Shown here in pieces: positions 12,651 through 24,800 of a DNA stretch of 64,000 nucleotides; position 1 is the stretch's first letter; each line of letters begins with the position of its first letter. Source of the DNA: Stercorarius parasiticus (taxonomy: Eukaryota; Chordata; Aves; Charadriiformes; Stercorariidae); NCBI GenBank assembly GCA_013396915.1, contig VWZL01004368.1, positions 439,066 to 503,065 on the forward strand, written 5' to 3'. The notes below the pieces were generated by a model. That model was not told the DNA's origin. It ran no database searches and saw only the letters and a program-made list of their open reading frames with translations. The position numbers and the translations under genes are program-made.

Positions 12651-14636
12651 ATCCAAACACTGAATTAAAGTATTACTAATCCTTATAAGTTAATGTCCCC
12701 ATTTTATGTGTGCAAAATCTGTGATTCCTTTTGTATCACTAGACTATGCTGACATTAAATTCTGGCATCTTTCCTTTTATCACATTTGTCCCATGTCTGC
12801 TGCATATTTACATGAATATTATTGGCATAACAAATACACCTGAACTGTAATTGAAGGTGAAAAAAAACATTCATGGCATTAGCTGTGCCTAAGCAAACAT
12901 GCATTTACGTTTGTTCACCAATCTTCCAGTTAGTGAAGTAATTAATTCATTCATTAACACAATCACATATTTCTGTGATCAAGAAAATTCTAAAGTACTT
13001 CAGAGAAGCACATCAGTGATAATGAGTAGAGCTGGTATCTTCTGCCATTTAAAAAAAAAAATGGAGCTCATGAAGAAATCACAAGAAAAGTCCTTGTCTC
13101 TCTTTTTATTCCCCTCACCAAGGTAATTTACATAATCCTAGATTATTTTTGTTTTTATACCAGTGCAGACGTTACTGCTTTATTAAGCAGATGATTAAAT
13201 TTTGGATGAGAAAATCCAATGAGAAAAGGCAGGCTAAAATATCCCTTTTCACCCTAATTAGTGTCCTTGCTCCCAAATTTAACAGAGGCATCATGAGTTT
13301 AAATCCAGAAGAGACCTTGAGATCTTCTACTTTCACCTCCTCTATGTTACAGATCATTAAATACCAGCCATTTATCATGATAACGAGCAAACCAACTTTG
13401 TTCTAATGCATTAACTTGTGGAAAGGTATTCAGTTTTAATCTGCAGACACCGAGAGATGAAGAACCTATCATGTTTGTTCCAAAGGTTAATTACTCACAT
13501 TGTTAAAATTTAAGCCTCCTATTTGAGTTTGTGTGGCTTCAGCTTCCATTCAGCGGTTGTTGGAATGTTGTCACTGATTTAGAGTAATAGTTGGTACATT
13601 CTCCTACTAGGGACATTTGAACCTGAATTACTTCTCCATTTTTTTTCTCTGGTTAATTAAAGCAGATTAAACTCTCTGCCTCCTACTGCAACACTTTCCT
13701 TTAGGCCTCAAAATAACACTTGTGATTCTTTTTCACATTTTTCAGTTTTTCAATATCTTTAAAGAATACTGATGCCGTGTTGCCATGCTATACCATAATA
13801 AGCAAATTGGTACTCTGGTCAAATAATGAATTTCAGTCTATTTGTTCAACTCAGTTTTCACTAGGTCATATGATCAATTTCTTTGTATTGTTCTTTAGCT
13901 ATTGATCTCCAGATCAGCGTTTCTATTACTTCACCCAAGGCTGATGACAAGTTCACTGGTCAAGGCTTTCTTAATTTGCTGTGCATGGAATCTCTGCTCT
14001 GCAGAGATTCTGTAGTTGAAAGGAAAGGAGAAATTATGTTTTATATTTTTTGGTGGCTATCTAAAGGATTGACATGAATCAAGCATGTTTCAAGAATATC
14101 AAAATCACTTCTTCAAAAGAAACAGATAAAGACCATAGTCTTCACACAGACTTGGAAAAATCAGCTTAACAACAGTTTTGAAACATACAGGGAAGACAAT
14201 AATTTGGTATCAAACAAAGTTACTAAAAATAATGCATGTGTGTCTGTCTGAAATAGCTAGTTCTTCAGGAAAAGTGGTGTTTCAAGATACACTAGCTAAC
14301 TTCCTAAGACGAGCAATGCAACTGCTTGAAGTTCTATCATGTCCACTAGGAAGAGCACAGATGTTTCCGAGTACTCCTACTTAGCAGCAATGACTACATC
14401 TTTCAGTTAGGATAAGGAAAAGCCTTTTGCAGAGAAATACAGCACTGATTCCTGGAAAAGGGAGGAATAGCTTGAGGGTGCATTTTTGCTAGTTTTAACA
14501 GGAATTCTCCAAGAAAATGTTTCCTTTGTGTGTCAAGATACTCAGTGGCTGGTCAGATACTGTATCTTGGTCAGAGTTATGATGTATTTGATATATTGCT
14601 TCCAGCTGAATCCTTGTTAAGCAGCGTTTCCCATTG
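12651..14636. other. Intergenic, possible ancient CR1 trace
   Basis: AT-rich sequence without a supported gene. At about 13285-13370 the order AGAAGAGACCTTGAGATC, then CTTTCACCTCC, resembles the antisense 3' end of a very old CR1. This assignment is weak. Confidence 0.35.
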
Positions 14637-15127
14637 ATTCAGTTTTGGTCTCCCCTATACAAAAAAGATGTGGACCAGAGGGGGTCCAGAGAATGGCCAC
14701 AAAGACGATCAAAGGACTGGGAAGCCTGCCCTATGAGGAAAGGCTGAGAGAACTGGGTTTGTTCAGCCTTGAGAAAAGAAGGCTTAGGGGAGACCTGATC
14801 ACCATGTTCCAGTATTTAACGGGTGGCTACAAAGAAGATGGAGACTCCCTTTTTACAAGGAGTCACATGGAAAAGACGAGGGGTAATGGGCACAAGTTAC
14901 TCTTGGGGAGATTCCGATTGAACACAAGAGGAAAACTTTTCACAATGAGAACAATCAGCCATCAGAATAATCTCCCCAGGGAAATGGATTCCCCAACATT
15001 GGACACTTTTAAGATTCAGCTGGGCAGGATGTTGGACTGTCTTGTCTAGTCCGTGCTTTTGCCAAGAAAGGTTGGATCAGATGATCCTTGAGGTCCCTTC
15101 CAACCTGGTATTCTATGATTCTATGAT
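14637..15127 (+). mobile_element. CR1 LINE, 3' fragment, young copy
   Basis: Sense CR1 3' end with the ORF2 C-terminal region still readable over 134 codons (14645-15049), including [20 protein letters not shown] and the final residues GRMLDCLV before the stop. The 3' UTR (GATGATCCTTGAGGTCCC) ends in two clean tail octamers at about 15112-15127. It is almost identical to the copy at 30278-30720 in the opposite orientation. It differs there by a 3-nt deletion (one valine fewer near the end), so both come from the same young subfamily. It is 5'-truncated and not autonomous. Confidence 0.92.
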
Positions 15128-18100
15128 TGATTTTTCCATTCTCTGTCATCTAAGTTTGTATGACATGAGGCTATATTCTTATTTTCCAGTTAATAAGAGT
15201 GGTTTAAGATTTATAAAAGATATTTACATCCATCCTAGGAATGGAAAGGTTAAGAACAGAAAGCTATGTTTTATTCTCTTGCAATCACCCATGAAAAAAC
15301 TTCATGTTATAATGAAAATAGACAGAAACCCCAAACCAGGAACCATTGCTTTCAGTACTGGCTGATTCTTTTGTCTTCAATGTTTTAACTCAAAAAAACT
15401 GCACAGTACAATGTTAAAAGAAGATGTGATGACTGAGTGAACTGACAAACAAAGTGAGAAGATAGGAACTGCATTAGAAGATAAGTAAAGTCTAAAAGGG
15501 AAATTCAATATTAAATTGATGAGTAACAGGATTCATCAGGACTACTTGCATTAGTAAGTCTACAGTAGCATTAAGTGAATGAAAAGCATTTTTCTTTCCT
15601 GTCTCCCTGACTGATACTGTAGAAAGCATTGGACATAGAATATGGTAGAGTTAATGTCTATTCAGAAGTCAAACCTCCCAAATCTCTTCTTACTATGTAA
15701 TCACATTAGTCTCAATTATTTGAAGTTCTCGGGCCAGTACAAAGTTAATGATACTCTGTACAGCTGTAAATAACAGCTACAGCAAGCTCACTGCAGGATT
15801 GGCAGCTCATTTGAAAAAACAATCCTTTTCAATCTTTATCTGAAAAACTATCATAAGACTATGAAATTCGATGCTAGTTTTAAAATTCTGACCATCCCAT
15901 TTGAGAGCTCATAACAAATAACCCAAAGCTACTGCAGAAGACAAACCAGCAAAAGGTGATAGTCGTTCTTTCCTGCCTTTACTGGGTTGCTAGTCACCCC
16001 TTCTGGTAGTCTCATTCAAAGACAAATTGTCCCCCAGTAAAATGATGGTTCAGAAGAGCCCAAAGAAAACATAGTAGTTCTAAAATGGCCTTAATTGTCC
16101 TTAAAGAGGCTCTGGCACTTAAGAGACCAGTTCTGACTCCAGTTTTGGTTCAGATCAAGCCCAGCCATTAGAAAAAAATCAGTCCCTGAAGCCAGTTTCT
16201 TTTAATGAACTAAGCTACGTAAACCTTGCTCTTTCACCCTTTTAAACATTCCCTTAAGCCTGGCTGTGTTTGCAGATGAATCGGGATAGAGCTGCTTGAG
16301 TTCAGAGCGGCTGAACTCTTCTCTGATCAGTATGGGGTTGGGCAGGCCAACTCTTCATTAATTGTAACTATGTAAAAATTAAAATTCTCCCATGAAACAG
16401 TGTTGAAGGAGTGCTATCAAGTTCACATCTACATGAGCTCACCCTCTTCTCTGCTGTCTCCATTCTTCGTATTATTGCCCCAGAAGCAGTATCACATTCC
16501 TTGCCACAAAGGGCATTTGCTTTTCTGTGTCACTAACAACAGGTGAAATGATGAAGTGGTAATTTGAAATACCACATTTCCTATGCACTATTTATCGATT
16601 TGTATGTTGGACTCTGGAAAATTACAACAGGCCAGTGAGTTTGTAATCATTTTCACTGTTTGTCACATGAACAAGAAGCTGCAACATAGGGATGAACTCC
16701 TATAGAAGGTTATTCTTTTAAAAGAAACACTTTATATCACAACTGAATTTCACAGGGTTATTGTTGCAAAACCGAGTATTACTGGTCTTACATGGGTTTT
16801 ACAACACCAGTGTTTAGGGTTCAAGCTGCCTAAGAGCTTTATCTATACATCCAAGGGAGGTATGATGTCAGCAGATAACGTATATATCATCACTTCTTTT
16901 AATCTACTTAGCAACAAATGCCACAGAGGCATCAATATGCATCTGCTACCTGAGCATGTACCACAGTCCCACCCAGGTTTGTATAGCCAAGATGAAGTTC
17001 AACTCACCTAACTTAGGCATCTAAAAGTTAATCATTCAAGTCAACCTATCCGCCAGTCAACAATAATAAACACTTTCAGAGAGTGATCCATCATACTGGT
17101 CCTAGGTGCTTAACTTTTAAATACATTATTTAGATGAGATGAATCACACCTGTAGCTAGTACAGCTATTTGTACACATTCGCCAGGTATACTAGTGTTCA
17201 CACGTTATGGTACATGCTGCAGTCAACTTCCAACTGTAGCACAGCTGTTCTGACAGCATCTCATCCCCTCCCAGGATAGCCCATGTGGGTCCCCTCCCTG
17301 TCACAAGCCTTGTGCTTGCTTCAGTGAACTGTGTTTGAGCCAAACACTTTTCTCGGTTCAGAATATTCTCAGTTTCTTGCAACTTTTCTACTTAGCCTGC
17401 TTTATGATTTAAAGTTCACATCCCAATATGGACTAGATTATATAGCTAGGATTACAAATTTTGCAAGATCAAGCCCTAATTTTGATCCTTTTCCATTCGA
17501 CTTGTGCATTTTTTTCCCTACACATTGCATTATCAACAGATGTAGATCTATATTAAAAGCCTTGTTTTCATGCCAAGTGGTTGGGAAAAGATTAAAGGTT
17601 TCTTCTGTCTGTAAATTCTCCCTTGCTCTATAGATGTACATTGCAGCTATATATAGATACAGTGAATAATCACTTGGCTTTCATCTACCTTTAAGGCTAA
17701 AGAATAGCAAAGAGAACATGTAAGAAAACAAATGCCAGAAGGCTGCTAAAAATCAAAATTAAAAAGCTAAAGCCAGGTAGCCAGAGTGTTTTGAGGGTTT
17801 TGTTTTGGGTTTTTTTCTTTCAGAGGACTGCAGTCTGGCTGTCCACCATGCCCTTTGAAACAATAAGTTTTACAAAGTTCAAAGCAGGCAGCAAAACCCC
17901 AGGATCATCTAACTCCTCATACAAATGTATTGAGTATGGACAGAAGCTTCTCTCTTCTTTTCTGCTCTCTCTCTGCTTGTCAGGAAAGATGGGAAAGAGC
18001 CTGTGACTTGAAAGGCATGTTAGCAGAAGATAAAGGAGAAAGAACACAGAAAATGAGTAAAAGCAACCTGTAAGTGAATGAACAAATGGGAAATGAAATA

Positions 18101-19004
18101 GATCTCTCTAATGCCTTAAAACACCCTTCTTCCATCCCACAATATTCTCACTGTAAAAGCCCTGACATTTTTGATGTCATAGTTAGAACTGAGAGTCACG
18201 GTTTGTGGTTTGTATTTCTAAAAAGGTAGAGAGTATCAGAGACACCGACACTTTATTTACTCTGCTTCAGATTCCTCATCTCTAACATGTGAGTGACACT
18301 TGATGCTCTGATGTCCTGAAACATTTCAAATTACTAAATACAGCAAAGGCAGGGAACTTTTGAAGACAGTACCAGACATCTGCAGACTTTCCAGTTGTGA
18401 ATTAGTGTTTCCATAGCTGGCTTTTAAGATTTTTCTTATACATATGTAAGCATATATCTACATACACGCACATGTCAGCCACCTGAAAATTTATAGCCAA
18501 CACATTCTTCCATCTTATGTAAATTGTGCATAACAGATAACATATTAAAAAGACTGTTGCAGAAGTGATCAGAAAATCCTTGGGAGTTTCAAGGAGTGTT
18601 TTTATAGTACAAGACTGAGGACCTTGTATTCCAGCTTCTTGTTCTACTGTTTCAATACCATGAGCTCAACTACATGTATGTTTAGTACTTCGAGGGACAC
18701 TTCCAGTAAGCCACATAACATACACTTCCAGAAACGCAAATACTGGGTTGTGGTTTCTTCTTTCATGAAACTGTAAAAATAAAGGTAAAATCCTTTTTGC
18801 AACATTCCCATTAATATGCATGCATGTTTGATGAGCAGGGTCTGGTCCTAATATAAAATAGTGCAAACATGAAGCATTGCAAAGCAGATGTCTGGGTTTC
18901 TTAAATGTTTCAGGTTTTTAATTGCACAAAAAGTTAGAAAAGGATTGGTTAAAGAATGAATTAATTATCAAAACCATAGTTGCATTGGCTCTAGACTATG
19001 TTAG
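15128..19004. other. Intergenic between WDR64 and OPN3
   Basis: AT-rich unique sequence with no supported exon, RNA gene or recent repeat. Possible faint MIR-like text (CTTCAGATTCCTCATCTCTA) occurs near 18265 but is too short to call. Confidence 0.4.
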
Positions 19005-19085
19005 GTAAAACAGGTGCTGGACTAGAATTAGGAATCAGGATTCTGTTCCCAGCTTTGCCTTTGACCTGATGATACAATAACAGCA
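19005..19085 (+). repeat. MIR-type SINE relic
   Basis: Short diverged match to the MIR core, with AGGAATCAGGATTCTGTTCC followed by CAGCTTTGCC and TTGACCTGATG in the expected order. The edges are approximate. Confidence 0.5.
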
Positions 19086-20990
19086 TTTCTTGTTGTTGCG
19101 CCTCACATGAATAATGACACTGCATGGAAGACAAATGGAACTCTGCTCATGAAGTATTCAAGATCACTTGAATAATGTTAGCAATTTGACAATATTAATA
19201 ATGTGACCGCTATCAAATCAAGCATTAAAGAGATTGTGTATTTATGTATCTATTAAATTTTGCTATGGAAAATCCAAAACCAGGAATTCTGAGATATGAT
19301 CTTTGTAAAATGTAATTTATGGGTTCTCTTTCTCTTGTTTTCTAGAAATCCAGAGGACATCTAGAGGGAGTATTTTTGACAGGTGCTGTAGTGAATAAAT
19401 ACTTAGAAACCCTGAGTATATAATGGAATCTGCCAATGGACAGTATGTCATCTAACATGTACTACCCACTAAATTACATTTCTCTCCTGTTCCTCCTTAC
19501 CAGCTTTTTCCCCCTTTCATTTTGCAGGGATAAAAAAAGTACACAATTTAAGGTTTTCCTTTAAAGGCAGAAGATAGAGATGTCTTCTTCTCAGTGAGGT
19601 GTACCATTAATTTGGCCCAGTCATGTCTTATTGCTAGACTTTCAGTACGCAGCAACTGGTCCTAAACGAACCCATGACTGTGTATTGCTACGATATTTTT
19701 GCACATGGTCTAACATACACAGGTAAATCTGCATTATGGAGGAGGAGGAAAAATAAAAAATTATGCCTTCCCTGAAGCCCATACTGAAGTACTAGTGGTC
19801 CGTTACTGGAAATGTTAGAAGGTCATGTGCTCTATTAATCCAGCTTTTAGGGGAAAAAATATAATTGATTTGAGAAAGGAAGCTGCTCCTGCTGCCTTTG
19901 TAATGAGAAAAAAAACCCAGAAGGCCAGTGACGAAGAAACAGATTGAACAAACTTTTTAAGGTAAGTTTCAGTTATCGATTAAATCATATTTGATGGATT
20001 TGAAAACATAGATTGTAAGTAAAGTTACCATTGATAAGAATAGTTACTTTAATCAGTGTTTTATTTTTCTGACCCATGACTTTCACTATTCCTAACCCTT
20101 GTGTTACAGCAGTAGTTTGTCATATAAATTTACCATGACAAGCCCATAATTTGCATATAGATATGTGTTTTGAAAGACATCAAGCCTACCTCAACTACCC
20201 ATGTTTTCAGTCTCAGTGCACAAGGAATGACACCCTCAGTCTAGCCCTTTTAATACCACTATGTGTATAACAGAGGGAAAAAAAACAACAGGTATTGTTT
20301 GCCAAGACACATTTCCATGAAAATTCTGTTGCTTCCACAGATGATGTATTTAATTTAGGGCTTTTGGTTTTGTTTTCCATCTAAACTAAGAATCTAAATC
20401 TAGGTCTAAACCAAAAGTTTTATTTGGGCCCTTGTGAAGGCTGTCACACATCAGCACATATCTGGGTCAGCTAGTAAAGCAAACAAGCTAGAGTTTTTTG
20501 TTTGGTTGGTTGGTTTTTTCCTCACTTTCCTGTGAGAAAGACTGATGCTTGGTCTGGCAAGGTATTTTAAGCCCAAAGCCACGCTGAGCAAAAATCACTG
20601 TGATATATTCAGGGACAGGTTGGGTTTGGAGGTAGTACAGTCACCCCAGCACAGCTGGGGGTCAGCACAACACCCTGACTAAAACCAGCTAGAGCCGTAC
20701 ACAGGCAGCTTGGGCATTCCTGAACCATTTTCACACAACACACACCGGAGATAAAGGTATAAAAATAGGTGACTTCATAGTGCGAACTTTGGGATCTTAC
20801 TTGCTCCATGGCTGACAAAAAGGTGTTCACTTGCATGACAAGTTTGCCTGGGCCACGATGCTGCCGGTCGCTTTGTGAGGAAGCAACTACTAGAGCCACC
20901 TCTGAGCCCTGTAGGGGAGCACCTTAGCAGAAACTGTCACTGTAATAGGAGCTTTCATTGGCTGGATATCTGGAGAAGTCTAAACACCGG
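19086..20990. other. Intergenic, OPN3 far upstream region
   Basis: AT-rich unique sequence becoming more GC-rich after about 20600, towards the OPN3 CpG island. A short GT-rich run lies near 20495-20520. No gene is supported. Open frames at 20609-20899 and 20875-21240 have no recognisable protein features. Confidence 0.4.
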
Positions 20991-21379
20991 TTCAGCAGTT
21001 TGTGTCTCATCCCGGCACAGAGGAGGCCTGCCCACCTGCGGCTCCCCAGAGGGAAGCGCTGCTGAAGGCAGCCCTACCGCGCCAAAACCCACAGAGGATT
21101 TTAAGCAACAGGAGGCGACGGCCGCACCCCGATCGCCACCAGGCTGCTCACGGCAGCAAGTGAGAGGGCGAGGCGAGGTATTTGTGGAGAAGGAGCCATG
21201 CGGTATAGCCGTAATTAAGCGCTGTCAGGCTCTACGCTGACAGGAGTGAGCTCCTGACCGCCGGCAGGGCCATGCCCCCCCCGCCCCGGGGCAGCAGGGG
21301 CGAAGCCGCCCGAGGGCGCGCCCTCCGTGGGCGGGAAGGGGGAGGGGGCTCCTCCTCCTGCCCTCACTAGCGGTCTGCC

Positions 21380-21409
21380 ATGGGACTCGGAGCGGACGCA
21401 GAGGCTTAG
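21380..21409 (+). promoter_or_regulatory. Upstream ORF 1 in OPN3 leader
   Basis: ATG in a strong context (GCCATGG) followed by nine codons in all (MGLGADAEA) and TAG. It ends 40 bases before the OPN3 start. If the mRNA begins upstream of 21380, most scanning ribosomes would meet this start first. Whether the leader reaches this far is not visible here. Confidence 0.5.
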
Positions 21410-21427
21410 CCCCGCTGCGGGCGGGCA

Positions 21428-21439
21428 ATGAGCGGCTGA
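21428..21439 (+). promoter_or_regulatory. Upstream ORF 2 in OPN3 leader (3 codons)
   Basis: A minimal ORF, ATG AGC GGC TGA, ending ten bases before the OPN3 ATG. Its start context (GCAATGA) is weaker than that of upstream ORF 1. It is close enough to the main start to affect initiation if it is in the mRNA. Confidence 0.4.
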
Positions 21440-21449
21440 GCCGTGAGCC

Positions 21450-21801
21450 ATGCACTCGGGGAACAGCACGGGCACGACCAGCCGCCCGGGCCCCGCGGCA
21501 GCAGAGCAGGAGCTGCCGGGCGAGCGGCCCCTCTTCAGCGCCGGCACCTACGAGCTGCTGGCTCTGCTGGTCGCCACCATCGGCATGCTGGGCTTGTGCA
21601 ACAACTTGCTGGTGCTGGTGCTCTACTACAAGTTCAAGCGGCTCCGCACGCCCACCAACCTCTTCCTCGTCAATATCAGCCTCAGTGACCTGCTGGTGTC
21701 CGTCTTCGGCGTGAGCCTTACCTTCATGTCCTGCCTGAGGAGCCGCTGGGTGTGGGATGCCGCCGGCTGCGTCTGGGACGGCTTCAGCAACAGCCTCTTC
21801 G
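21450..21801 (+). CDS. OPN3: OPN3 exon 1: N-terminus to start of TM3
   Basis: 352 coding bases, residues 1-117 plus one base. It encodes a Pro/Ala/Gly-rich extracellular N-terminus with the sequon NST at 5-7, TM1 (about 35-60, with the conserved GLCNN around N51), the first loop [12 protein letters not shown]2 (about 70-95, with LSDLLVS containing D80) and C107 at the top of TM3. The exon is very GC-rich, unlike exons 2-4, because it lies in the CpG island. The donor is TTCG|GTGGGT, and a sequence gap starts 28 bases after the exon. Confidence 0.97.
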
Positions 21802-24800
21802 GTGGGTAGCGGGGCCGCGGTCGCCTCACNNNNNNNNNNNNNNNNNNNNNNNNNNNNNNNNNNNNNNNNNNNNNNNNNNNNNGAGGCGCCGCCGCCGTGG
21901 CGGCACGGGGGGGCTGGGGGTCCCCCGATCCCGGCGCCGCCGCAGGGCAGGGTTTTGGTAAGAAAGTCGACGGTGCTGAGGAAAATGATCCCGAGGAAAC
22001 GGTAAATTCATCGAGAATTTGTTTTTCGGCCTCCCGCCCTTGCCGGTGTGACAGGAAACTTACTTCTTTATCCCTAGGTGAAATTCAAGTACTATCTTTC
22101 AGTCAGAGCGGCATCACGGTTGGGTTTTGGGAAACCACTGATTCCCCGAAATGGGATTTTTAGCACTGCAGGAGGAGTACTCCTGCTGTTTCCATTTTCC
22201 AAACCTGTAGGCTCTTTACTGTTTTCTTTCCTGACACTCGTACATACCCTTTACAGAAGTCAGCAGAAGAATAGGTTGTGGTCCAGATATGTATGTGCGC
22301 TCTGGTAAAGGGAATATGGCTTTGTTTTCACTGATAAAGGATGCTGGAAAAGAGCAGGATTGTGTTTCTAATGCTTAAAAGTAAATGTTTGGCTAATCGG
22401 TAACCAAATCTAAAGCTCATGTCAGATCCTTTTTTCTGGCAGAGATGTATAAGTTAGAGGTGGATCCCAGTGCACCCATACAATGCATATGCACTGAAAA
22501 TCGTCTCTAATAAAGGGAATTAAAGTCTTTAGTAAGCTTTGTAGCTTTCCTGAGTAATACTTGTTCCACATGGCAGTATAGTCTGCCTTTGGTGGGCTGC
22601 TGGAACGAAGGTGCATGGTTGCTCATGATTGATTTGACTGCTGCTTCATAGTGCAGCAAAAATCTTGTCTTGGAAGCTGTGGTGGATGCAGGATGTAGTT
22701 AGTCATTTGTGCAAGGTTTGGTATTGGATGATTTTTGCAGTGCAAAGCTCTCAGACATTTGTTTGCTAGTGTTATCAGGGAGAGTACTAGAGACTTAACA
22801 TAAGCCTGTCTACATCACTCAGTTCAAATACTTGAGAAACTCAAGCATTTGCCAGGTAAATTCTGACAGGCAGCTGAACACTAAGTTTACACAGGAGAAG
22901 TAAAGTATAGTTCTGTTCCTGTCTTTATCCCTTATATATTATACTTACTATTCTTGATGAAGGCATTTTCCACATAGGGTCAAAAAATAAGGCGTGTAGT
23001 AGGGCTAATGTTAAAAACCAGACTATAATAATCTCTTTACCATCTTCATAAGATAGGACAAATAGAAACCATGAGGTATAAATTGACAAGCAAATTGCTT
23101 GATCACACATGATTTTTAATTTCGGTTTATTTGGAGTGTGCTACATAATTTGTCACTATAAATGTATTCACTGTTGATGCTTTCCTGCACCCCTTTATTT
23201 AATAAATTTTTTCCCAAGGAAATGTAGGCAAATTCATGGGCCTTATCTACAGAGTAGTGAAGCTAGCATCACTGGTTTGCAGAATTACATCTTCCTATGC
23301 TTGGTCATGTTATTTTCTTCTTCCATGGTATGTTTCGGTGGGAAGAATTTTTCTTTATGATGCATTAGAAAAGTGTATGTTTGTGTGTAGTTTGTCATAT
23401 GGAAGTGGACAGTAAATGCACAACTTAATGTTCAGGAATATCTGATACTTGAATTTACTTTGTTCAGCTGCCAAGTAAAGTAATAGAAAATATTTAACTT
23501 GGCTATTATAATTTGGTGGTAACCTGATAAAGTTATGTCTAGTCTTAAGCTTTCCTGTTATATATAGTATTGTTTTCATATTCTCAGATGGAAATAGAAA
23601 GATTGTTCTTTTCTGTTTGTGAAGACAAGTGGTTCCCCACCTAACTGAGTAAAATAGCAGGGGCATGTTAACACTAAAGAAAAACAAAAAAAGGTGCCCT
23701 GCAGGTAGCATCACACTGTGCTTGCCATCTGGACTATTGCCACCACAGCTTCTATTTTAATTTTGTAATATATCTATGAAGAGAGAGGTAATTTGAAGGT
23801 GGTTTGGTTTTCTCTGTGTGTCCCGCCCTCCCCTGCCCCCCGGTGGTGAAGATACTGATTGAAGATTTCGTTCAGAGTAACCAGGTATATTTATAAATAC
23901 ATTTCTCTTGTATATAAAAGCCCACGTTAGTTATTATCTTGGGGTGATGGGGAAAGTAATGTAATGGAAGCCTTGTATGCTTGTATGTGTATTACCTATC
24001 AGTGCTTCTTAAAGCGTAACACTCCCCCCAGGAACTTTTGGGAATAAAAAGTACATTAATTGATCAGAAGACGTACAAAATTGGCAGCTTTTAGAAGTGA
24101 AGTTCTCATTAACTAAGCAGAGTAGTTACAGCTTTGTAGTTTTCAATTGCTCAGTTAAACCAGAGTGATCTAATAAAGACATTTCTAGAATAAAGTGGTG
24201 GTAGTTCTGATACCATGGATATGGAGTCTGTTAAATCATAACAGATACTCTGAGGTTACTCTACTGCTGTGGATTTGTGCTGGGATTGGACCCAGACCAG
24301 CTCCTTTTACATTAGATTACCAAAACTTGTTCATGTACAGCTATGCGATTCCATTCTTGAGTATGAACTTGGACACTTCTGTGTGATGTGAGCTTTCTTT
24401 TCTTTTCCTTTTTTTTNGTGTAAGCTGTCTTCTGCATTTGTTGTCCTATAAATGACAAGTTCCCCTGACAGTAAACAAGTTAAAGCTGCTTTTTTAAAAA
24501 ATATGATTTTCACTTTACATTCAGAGTTAATTCTCAACAAGTTTTAAAAATCAGATTCTTACCAATTACTGTAGCTAATAATCAGGAATCGCTTTGAAAA
24601 TCATGATCATGCAGCTTTATTTTTAAAATGTCACATGTGTTGTTATGAGGTTTTGCTTATACTGTTTTGAAAGGCAAGGTCAAAGTATTTCTTTGTTCCT
24701 CTTAAGGATGTCAATATGATTAAATACATAGGTGGAATGCGTGCTTAAATTAAACTGGTAGCATCTGCATTTTCAGAAATCCATGTTGCATCATGACGAC

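Larger units (their letters stand above)
20991..21449 (+). promoter_or_regulatory. OPN3: OPN3 CpG-island promoter and 5' leader
   Basis: Composition changes sharply from AT-rich to GC- and CpG-rich. The island continues through exon 1 to about 22000 across the sequence gap. GC-box-like motifs are visible at 21329-21335 (GGGCGGG) and 21419-21426 (GGGCGGGC). No TATA box is evident just upstream of the leader, as is usual for CpG-island promoters. The transcription start cannot be placed from sequence. Two short upstream ORFs near the end of this block are listed separately. Confidence 0.7.

Noticed and set aside
20875..21547. Open frames of 110-121 codons around the OPN3 promoter on both strands
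   Set aside because: GC-rich CpG-island DNA lacks stop codons by composition. The frames are Pro/Ala/Gly/Arg-rich with no domain and overlap the OPN3 leader and exon 1.
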